Both the position numbers and the translations under genes were made by a program. The notes under the pieces are model-generated. The model worked only from the letters and a program-made list of their open reading frames with translations. It searched no databases and was not told the origin of the DNA. Source: an uncultured Bacteroidota bacterium (lineage in GTDB: Bacteria; Bacteroidota; Bacteroidia; Chitinophagales; Chitinophagaceae). Taken from it: a stretch of DNA of 11,881 nucleotides. This document shows positions 7,119 to 11,881 of this stretch, one piece after another. The stretch is from NCBI GenBank assembly GCA_903825065.1, contig CAIJZG010000260.1, positions 1-11,881 of the forward strand, in the 5' to 3' direction. Position 1 is the stretch's first letter. Every line of letters begins with the position of its first letter.

Positions 7119-7931
7119 TCATCCATTAATTTTTCTTCTCCCATTCATATACACCATAAAGAATATAACCGCACTTACAATGATTAACCAAAGCCAACTG
7201 AGATCAATGATTTGTCTGAATACCGTACTTGGCGCTTTCTTATCTTTTTCAAGCATCAACATCCCGATATCTCTTGCTAATTTTGAAATTGAGGTAGAAT
7301 CTAAGCCATTATAATAACCTCTTACGTATTGATCTTTATCGATCAAAACAAATCTACTTGTATGAACAAAATCCGGACTAATTGGTTCGGTACTGAACTT
7401 ATCAACTTTTAATTCTTCAAAAGCAAATTTGTAAATCGAGTCTTTACTACCAGTTAGAAACCACCAATTGTCGTGGCTTACTTTAAACTTATCTGCATAA
7501 TTTTTTAGTGTAGCTACTGAATCCCTTTCTGGATCAACAGTAAAAGAAATAAACTGAACAATGTTTGTGTCGATTTTATTTCGAACATCTCCACCTCTTA
7601 AAAAAGACTGCTGCAGTTTAACCATATTATTAGTTAAGCGCGGACAAATACTTCCACAACTTGTGAAAATAAAATCAACAACCATGATCTTTCCTTGCTT
7701 ATCGAATAGATGTACAGAATCGCCCAATTGATTAATCAGTTGAATATTCTTAGTAATATGCCAGATACTATCATCAGTTTCTTTACCTTTTACTATTTTG
7801 GTAACAACAGTATCGAGCAAATATTTTCTGGGCATATCAACTGCCCTATCGCTTTTGTATTTTAAAACCAGGTAACATAGGATTGGTATTAATAACGCTA
7901 CTACCAAACCAAGGATGGCTTTCTTATTCAT
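7119..7931 (-). CDS. SCO1/SenC family copper-delivery protein
   Basis: SCO proteins carry copper to, and reduce, the CuA site of cytochrome oxidase subunit II on the outer face of the membrane. The chosen ATG (7931-7929) gives 270 residues; an upstream in-frame ATG at 7964 lies inside a terminator hairpin and is unlikely. Residues 5-24 form an N-terminal membrane anchor. The thioredoxin-like domain has the copper-binding CxxxC (Cys92 and Cys96 in SCGSICP) and the distal His190 in PDFVHTSRFVLID, so all three copper ligands are present. An unusual feature is a second hydrophobic segment at about 243-262, followed by a basic tail (GRRKING), which would anchor the C-terminus too. A TATTTTTG box four bases before the ATG and a terminator just upstream suggest that the gene has its own promoter, with DUF420 following on the same message. 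Confidence 0.93.
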   Translation of the reverse strand: MNKKAILGLVVALLIPILCYLVLKYKSDRAVDMPRKYLLDTVVTKIVKGKETDDSIWHITKNIQLINQLGDSVHLFDKQGKIMVVDFIFTSCGSICPRLTNNMVKLQQSFLRGGDVRNKIDTNIVQFISFTVDPERDSVATLKNYADKFKVSHDNWWFLTGSKDSIYKFAFEELKVDKFSTEPISPDFVHTSRFVLIDKDQYVRGYYNGLDSTSISKLARDIGMLMLEKDKKAPSTVFRQIIDLSWLWLIIVSAVIFFMVYMNGRRKING

Positions 7932-7935
7932 GCTG

Positions 7936-7943
7936 CAAAAATA
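7936..7943 (-). promoter_or_regulatory. Candidate -7 box (TATTTTTG) four bases before the SCO gene
   Basis: On the minus strand TATTTTTG, a match to TAnnTTTG, is followed by CAGC and then the ATG at 7931. It sits directly after the upstream terminator, where a new promoter is needed. The -33 position would fall in the terminator stem, where only a weak TGTG is seen. Use of this box implies a leaderless message. Confidence 0.42.
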
Positions 7944-7950
7944 GGATAAT

Positions 7951-7982
7951 AAAAAAGCCATCACAGATTTTGTGATGGCTTT
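7951..7982 (-). terminator. Rho-independent terminator after the subunit IV gene
   Basis: A perfect 12-base-pair stem (AAAGCCATCACA at 7954-7965 against 7971-7982) with a 5-base loop. Read on the minus strand it ends in six T residues (complement of 7951-7956). It lies 18 bases after the stop of the subunit IV gene and ends the oxidase operon ahead of SCO. Confidence 0.85.
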
Positions 7983-8000
7983 GATTATGATTTTATAAAA

Positions 8001-8465
8001 TTAGTCGGCAGTTCTTGGTGCGTCGAGTTGCAGACCTTCTTTCTTTTCTACTTTTTCTTCTTTGGCTTCTTTATGTTCCACTTCTTTCTTCTCTACTTTA
8101 ATGGTGCTTTGCTCTTTAAAATGAGGGTCATAAGTATTACGTAGGTTTCTGAAAGAGTTTCCATCGATCAAGAACGCCGTAATAAACCAGAAAAAAATAC
8201 AAAGCGGTACACAAACCGTCATGATTAAATTCTTAACCTCATGTTTCAAGTGCATGAAATAGGCAACGATATAAAATGCTTTAGCAAGCATTAAAATAAC
8301 AATGGTTCCTTTAATCAAAAGGCGTGTGCCGGCTGCTTCAATACCCATCATATAAAATCCCAGTGCCAATTCAATAACGGTAAGAACAGATAAGATGATC
8401 GTTACTTTAGTGACTTCTTTTCTCACTTCAGCGCTATGATCTTCGTGTGTTGCAGTATGTGACAT
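8001..8465 (-). CDS. Cytochrome c oxidase subunit IV-type (COX4/CtaF-like) protein
   Basis: The 154-residue membrane protein has three helices, at about 20-40, 50-71 and 78-100, with the family signature AYFMHLKHE at 68-76. This is the prokaryotic small subunit IV pattern of caa3/aa3 oxidases, thought to help assembly and stability rather than catalysis. The family is usually about 100-120 residues; the surplus here is a highly charged tail from about 117 to 154, with recurring VEKKE, VEHKE and KEEKVEKKEG units, which is probably disordered or a coiled segment outside the membrane. The tail makes a pyrimidine-rich tract on the plus strand at about 8037-8100. The gene follows CoxIII by 31 bases, with no promoter box between, and is followed directly by a terminator, so it is the last gene of its transcript. 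No Shine-Dalgarno sequence was seen. Confidence 0.9.
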   Translation of the reverse strand: MSHTATHEDHSAEVRKEVTKVTIILSVLTVIELALGFYMMGIEAAGTRLLIKGTIVILMLAKAFYIVAYFMHLKHEVKNLIMTVCVPLCIFFWFITAFLIDGNSFRNLRNTYDPHFKEQSTIKVEKKEVEHKEAKEEKVEKKEGLQLDAPRTAD

Positions 8466-8496
8466 ATTAATTTGCTTAAATAGTTATTGGTTGAAA

Positions 8497-9177
8497 TTAG
8501 ATCAGGTAAAAACAGGTAAAAACAAATACCCAAACAAGATCTACAAAGTGCCAGTACAACCCAGCTTTCTCGATCATTAAGTAATGTCCTCGTTTTTCAA
8601 ATTGATCTGTTAAAGTCATAATCAACATAACTATATTGATTACAACACCAGATAGAACGTGGAAACCATGGAATCCTGTAATGGTAAAGAAATAGTTGGT
8701 GAAATTGGTTGATGAAGCAGATCCATCTGCATTCAAGAATGGATTCATCCCCCACCAAGCTCCTTCACTATGTAAGTGGTTCCACTCCCAAGCCTGACAG
8801 CTTAAGAATGCGATACCACCAATGATGGTTAAGATCAGATTAATCGCAACTGCTTTCTTTTTCATTTCCTTTCCAGCCTGTACCGCTAATACCATGGTCA
8901 CAGAGCTAACGATCAGAATGAAAGTCATGATACTTACAAACACTAATGGTGCATTCACACCTTCGGCTGCAAAGGGGTAGCTTTTAAATACTTTATTTGG
9001 GTCAGGCCAGCCATTAGTTGAAAACCTAATGGTTCCATAAGAGATAAGGAATGCTCCAAAAGTGAGGGCATCACTCATTAGAAAATACCACATCATCAAT
9101 TTTCCATACTCTACGTCGAAGGGACTTTTTCCCCCGCCCCAAAGCTTAGTTGTCGTTGCAGTTGTTGTAGTTGACAT
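8497..9177 (-). CDS. Cytochrome c oxidase subunit III, second copy in transcription order (226 aa)
   Basis: Subunit III is a membrane part of the oxidase that supports proton uptake and stability of the catalytic core. The 226 residues contain five membrane segments (about 29-49, 77-99, 109-127, 163-187 and 206-225). Landmarks are CQAWEW at 127-132, with the conserved helix Glu131, then TGFHGFHVLSG at 167-177 and the closing YWHFVDLVWVFVF at 208-220; all are standard CoxIII signatures. The first two helices of seven-helix CoxIII are absent, as in the short bacterial form. The N-terminus has a Thr-rich run (STTTTATTT). Its neighbour upstream is a second, shorter CoxIII-type gene, an arrangement known in Bacteroidota. 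The 76-base gap before it carries a TATTTTTG box, so part of the transcription may start here. Confidence 0.95.
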   Translation of the reverse strand: MSTTTTATTTKLWGGGKSPFDVEYGKLMMWYFLMSDALTFGAFLISYGTIRFSTNGWPDPNKVFKSYPFAAEGVNAPLVFVSIMTFILIVSSVTMVLAVQAGKEMKKKAVAINLILTIIGGIAFLSCQAWEWNHLHSEGAWWGMNPFLNADGSASSTNFTNYFFTITGFHGFHVLSGVVINIVMLIMTLTDQFEKRGHYLMIEKAGLYWHFVDLVWVFVFTCFYLI

Positions 9178-9198
9178 GTTGCTCTAAAAATTACGGTA

Positions 9199-9206
9199 CA
9201 AAAATA
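9199..9206 (-). promoter_or_regulatory. Candidate internal -7 box (TATTTTTG) before the 226-residue CoxIII gene
   Basis: The minus strand reads TATTTTTG, the same octamer as ahead of SCO, 21 bases before the ATG at 9177. It would give a leader of about 15 bases. No clear -33 TTTG is present. It may add transcription of CoxIII and subunit IV within the ctaB operon. Confidence 0.35.
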
Positions 9207-9253
9207 TTGGCTGGTGTCGAAAAATAGTGATTTTATCCCAAATTTTTCTGAAA

Positions 9254-9853
9254 CTATCCAATCCAGTTATAAAACAAAAACAAGTAAATCCAAAGTATTC
9301 CTACAAAATGCCAGTAAGTTCCCAAAACTTCTAAAGAGATCAGACTGGTAATCGTACTATTTTTTCTAATTGACTTAAACCAAAAAATGATCAAAGCTAT
9401 TACTCCACCTAACACGTGCATCATATGCAAAAAGGTAATAACAAATAGAAAAGACGAAGCAGAATTACTTCTTGGTCCAACTAATGCAATACTTTTTGCT
9501 TGAAGATCTTTAAATCCCAAATATTGAAACAATAAAAAACTAATACCCAGAAAAGCTGTTATTGAAATCATTGCTTTGTATTGGCTGATTTTAGCAGCTT
9601 TCAAAGCAATTGCACTGAAATACATAGTTATGCTACTCAATACAATGACGCCAGTGGAATAATAGAACTCTATTGGCAAATCGAACTGAAGCCAACTGCT
9701 TTGGTTCTTTTTTACAATGTAGGCGCTAGTTAATCCCGCAAACATCATCACAATTCCACCAATAGCAGCCCACATCAAAAATTTGTGGGGGTGAATTCTT
9801 TGTGGCACATTTCTTGGAACTGATGTAGTCATCTCAATTTTCAATTTATTCAA
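9254..9853 (-). CDS. Cytochrome c oxidase subunit III-like protein, first copy in transcription order (199 aa)
   Basis: This 199-residue protein has five membrane segments, at about 26-46, 66-85, 94-112, 134-158 and 178-196. It ends with YWHFVGILWIYLF at 180-192 and has HMMHVLGG at 143-150, the counterparts of YWHFVDLVW and FHGFHVLSG in the neighbouring CoxIII, so it is a paralogue of it. It differs by lacking the QAWEW helix motif; the equivalent stretch reads LFQYLGFKDL, so the conserved glutamate is missing. It may be a structural partner subunit rather than an equivalent copy; this is inference. Start choice is open: ATG 9853 lies 12 bases after the ctaB stop, while Met8 (ATG 9832) also fits, since MTTSVP is a plausible family start. 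It is very likely co-transcribed with ctaB. Confidence 0.92.
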   Translation of the reverse strand: MNKLKIEMTTSVPRNVPQRIHPHKFLMWAAIGGIVMMFAGLTSAYIVKKNQSSWLQFDLPIEFYYSTGVIVLSSITMYFSAIALKAAKISQYKAMISITAFLGISFLLFQYLGFKDLQAKSIALVGPRSNSASSFLFVITFLHMMHVLGGVIALIIFWFKSIRKNSTITSLISLEVLGTYWHFVGILWIYLFLFYNWIG

Positions 9854-9865
9854 CTAAGTTTTAAA

Positions 9866-10768
9866 TCAATGTATTTTATCTGCCAATAAAGCCAATAATA
9901 CAATGGGCAAATAGATATAGCTACTAAACATTACCCTTCTTGCTGCTTTCACATCCATTTGCTGATACAACCTTAAACTTTGAACAACCATAAACAAGTT
10001 ACATACGATTACAATATACATACTTGTCTGACCAGTTAATCCAAAATAATGAGGCAATATCCCAACTGGTATCATCAATACCGAATACATCACTGCTTGC
10101 AAGGCTGTGAATTTAGTAGGTCCTTTATCAGTTGGTAGCAATTTGAATCCCACTTTGCTATAATCATTGTGAGCCACCCAGGCAATTGCCCAAAAATGAG
10201 GGAACTGCCAAAGAAATTGTATACCAAATAATATCCAACCACCTGTTGCGAAATCATCGTTTCCCGCTACCCAACCAATTAAACAAGGAAAAGCACCAGG
10301 AAATGCGCCAACTAATACTGCAATTGAATTTATCTTTTTCAACGGCGTATAAATAAACGCATAAAGGAATAAACTAAACGCCGATAAAAGAGCTGCCGAC
10401 AAATTAAAATAGTACCACATCATCCCACATCCAACAATACCGGCAATCACAGCAAAAACATATGCTTCTTTTTGCGACATTCTTCCTGCTGCAACTGGCC
10501 TGCTACTAGTGCGCTTCATCTGCGCATCGGTATCTTTTTCAACTGCCTGATTGATGGCGTTTGCACTTCCCGTAACTAACATTCCTGCAATAGTTAAGAG
10601 AATAATCATACCCCAATCGAAATCTACTATTTTGGTAGCCAACAAATAACAGATCACGCAGGAGAACACCACCATAAAACTCAATGAGAATTTTATTAGC
10701 TGATAATAATCTTTCGCTTTAGCAGCCAAAGAAAATTTTAGTGTACTACTGTTTTTGGTACCTGTCAT
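9866..10768 (-). CDS. ctaB: Protoheme IX farnesyltransferase (heme O synthase)
   Basis: CtaB attaches a farnesyl group to heme B, giving heme O, the precursor of the heme A used by the aa3 oxidase. It is an integral membrane prenyltransferase of the UbiA superfamily, with about nine helices in its 300 residues, the usual length. The first prenyl-diphosphate site is NQAVEKDTDAQMKRT (73-87) followed by SSRP; the first acidic position of the usual NxxxD is Glu77, with Asp81 next, as is common in this phylum. YTPLKKIN follows at 140-147, then WQFPHFW (187-193) and HNDYSKVGFKLLP (200-212), the typical second motif. It starts a new transcript just after the coxI terminator and is followed after 12 bases by a CoxIII-type gene. 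I could not identify its promoter; the leader has only a weak TAATCTTT. Confidence 0.96.
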   Translation of the reverse strand: MTGTKNSSTLKFSLAAKAKDYYQLIKFSLSFMVVFSCVICYLLATKIVDFDWGMIILLTIAGMLVTGSANAINQAVEKDTDAQMKRTSSRPVAAGRMSQKEAYVFAVIAGIVGCGMMWYYFNLSAALLSAFSLFLYAFIYTPLKKINSIAVLVGAFPGAFPCLIGWVAGNDDFATGGWILFGIQFLWQFPHFWAIAWVAHNDYSKVGFKLLPTDKGPTKFTALQAVMYSVLMIPVGILPHYFGLTGQTSMYIVIVCNLFMVVQSLRLYQQMDVKAARRVMFSSYIYLPIVLLALLADKIH

Positions 10769-10830
10769 TTTAATTAAAGATTATCAGACTCTACTAATCA
10801 TCCGCACTTTCTATCTGATGATCATTTTTT

Positions 10831-10864
10831 AAAAACAATGCTCCCGATTTGATCGGGAGCATTG
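10831..10864 (-). terminator. Rho-independent terminator after coxI
   Basis: A perfect 13-base-pair stem (CAATGCTCCCGAT at 10836-10848 against 10852-10864) with a TTG loop. On the minus strand it is followed by five T residues (complement of 10831-10835). It lies about 50 bases after the coxI stop and separates coxI from ctaB. Confidence 0.88.
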
Positions 10865-10912
10865 AAGCATTTTATCCCATACCATCCTGATCTGTCAGGT
10901 ATGTATTATTTT

Positions 10913-11881
10913 TTAGTGTTCAACGCTTTCGTCAGCTCCAACTGGAGTAGTCTGAGGAATAAAGTCTACACCATCTTTACCATAATCATATGCCCAACGA
11001 TACACTTCCGGGATCTCACCAGGCCAGTTTCCATGTCCTGGATTAATTGGCGCAGTCCACTCTAATGTATTCGACTCCCAAGGGTTTTGAGTAGTTACTT
11101 TTCTTCCTTTGAAAATTGAATAGAAGAAGTTGAACAAGAATAAAAATTGAACTGCAAAAACAACCATCGCCACTAAGCTGATGAACTGATTCAAGCCTTG
11201 GAATTGTTTGAAACTTTCCCAGATACTATAATCGTAGTAACGACGTGGCATACCAGCTAAACCTTCGTAGTGCATGGGCCAGAAAATCATGTACGCTCCA
11301 GCTATTGTTACCCAAAAGTGGATATACGCCAAAGTATTGTTCATGAATTTGCCATACATTTTAGGGAACCAATGGTAGATACCTGCGAACATTCCAAACA
11401 TAGATGCAACACCCATTACTATGTGGAAGTGGGCAATTACAAAATAAGTATCGTGCAAGTGAATATCTAAAGCAGAGTTTCCTAACCAGATACCAGTTAA
11501 ACCACCTGAGATAAATAAACTTACAAATCCAATAGCGAATAACATACCCGGAGTGAACCGAATATTTCCTCTCCATAAAGTAGTCAACCAGTTAAATACC
11601 TTTATAGCTGATGGAACGGCAATCAACAAAGTCAACAACACGAATACAGATCCTAATAAAGGATTCAATCCGGTTACGAACATATGGTGTGCCCATACCA
11701 GGAATGCAAGAATTGCAATTGCAAATAAAGATCCAATCATGGCCATATAACCAAAGATGGGCTTGCGTGAATTCACAGATAAAATTTCTGAAACCATACC
11801 CATGGCTGGTAACAAAATAATATATACTTCAGGGTGTCCTAAGAACCAGAATAAGTGTTGGTATAAAATAGCACTACCACC
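10913..11881 (-). CDS. Cytochrome c oxidase subunit I, C-terminal part (5' end beyond the window)
   Basis: The frame is open to the window edge, giving 322 residues of the catalytic subunit that reduces oxygen and pumps protons. The visible part begins GGSAILYQHLFWF and carries the key sites. GHPEVY at 15-20 holds the CuB ligand His16, the D-channel Glu18 and Tyr20, which in this family is cross-linked to the histidine. AHHMF gives two more CuB ligands (His65, His66). Lys94 in AIKVFNW fits the K-channel lysine. HDTYFVIAHFH gives the heme a3 ligand His151 and the heme a ligand His153. The glutamate in GHPEVY marks an A1-type oxidase. Full-length relatives have roughly 590-600 residues, so about 270 are missing on the left of the protein. 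An apparent TTG start at 11815 is simply an internal Leu codon. A terminator follows the stop. Confidence 0.97.
   Translation of the reverse strand, partial: GGSAILYQHLFWFLGHPEVYIILLPAMGMVSEILSVNSRKPIFGYMAMIGSLFAIAILAFLVWAHHMFVTGLNPLLGSVFVLLTLLIAVPSAIKVFNWLTTLWRGNIRFTPGMLFAIGFVSLFISGGLTGIWLGNSALDIHLHDTYFVIAHFHIVMGVASMFGMFAGIYHWFPKMYGKFMNNTLAYIHFWVTIAGAYMIFWPMHYEGLAGMPRRYYDYSIWESFKQFQGLNQFISLVAMVVFAVQFLFLFNFFYSIFKGRKVTTQNPWESNTLEWTAPINPGHGNWPGEIPEVYRWAYDYGKDGVDFIPQTTPVGADESVEH

Noticed and set aside
7932..7964. Longer SCO start at ATG 7964
   Set aside because: That ATG lies within the stem of the upstream terminator, and the extra residues precede a complete anchor that already starts at Met 7931.
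10878..10904. Second inverted repeat between coxI and its terminator (CATACC...GGTATG with CCTGA/TCAGG)
   Set aside because: The stem is interrupted by a four-base bulge and is weak. It lacks a T-run on the minus strand, and the plus strand has no gene there to terminate.
10862..11065. Plus-strand open frames opposite coxI (also 11270-11470, 11553-11820)
   Set aside because: All lie opposite a highly conserved gene and show no family features.
1..11881. Mobile elements, CRISPR arrays, tRNA or rRNA genes, riboswitches, defence systems
   Set aside because: Read on both strands; no direct-repeat arrays, transposase motifs, tRNA-like folds or toxin-antitoxin pairs were seen. The gene content is core metabolism and respiration.

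Overview
The window looks like chromosomal DNA of a member of the Bacteroidota, most likely family Chitinophagaceae or a close relative. The placement is inferred from the low G+C, the near absence of Shine-Dalgarno sequences, several TAnnTTTG (Bacteroidota -7) boxes, and protein families typical of that phylum: a DUF5522 protein, an MG2-like surface protein, a two-gene CoxIII arrangement, and an SCO plus DUF420 pair beside the cytochrome oxidase genes. I see no phage, insertion sequence, CRISPR array, tRNA or rRNA.

Layout. Positions 1-1234 (minus) hold the N-terminal 411 residues of a large exported protein with an MG2-like domain, cut by the window edge. Positions 1235-1585 are an AT-rich gap. 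Positions 1586-3504 (plus) encode a cytoplasmic PAS-PAS-PAS histidine kinase whose frame is broken once, at about 2026-2030, so it reads as two open frames. Positions 3497-5149 (minus) are a lipoprotein amidohydrolase of the YtcJ type, converging on the kinase with an 8-base overlap. Positions 5227-6467 (plus) are a compact three-gene run: trmB, a small cysteine-rich DUF5522 gene and an alkyltransferase-like (ATL) gene. Each junction overlaps by 20 bases.

From 6464 to the right edge everything is on the minus strand and concerns the aa3-type (A1) cytochrome c oxidase. In transcription order these are coxI (3' part only), a terminator, ctaB (heme O synthase), two consecutive CoxIII-type genes, a subunit IV gene, a second terminator, a SCO copper-assembly gene and a DUF420 membrane protein gene. 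CoxI and the CoxIII proteins form the enzyme, CtaB makes the heme A precursor, SCO is expected to help load CuA on subunit II, and DUF420 is a membrane protein that recurs in such clusters. Subunit II and any alternative complex III genes would lie beyond the right edge.

Most of this is ordinary core genome, and I did not find a new multi-gene system. The points that deserve a second look are: the one-base frame break in the kinase; TAnnTTTG boxes exactly four bases before two start codons (possible leaderless mRNAs); an EF-hand-like loop inside the DUF420 protein; a second, C-terminal membrane anchor on the SCO protein; and the trmB-DUF5522-atl overlap cluster.
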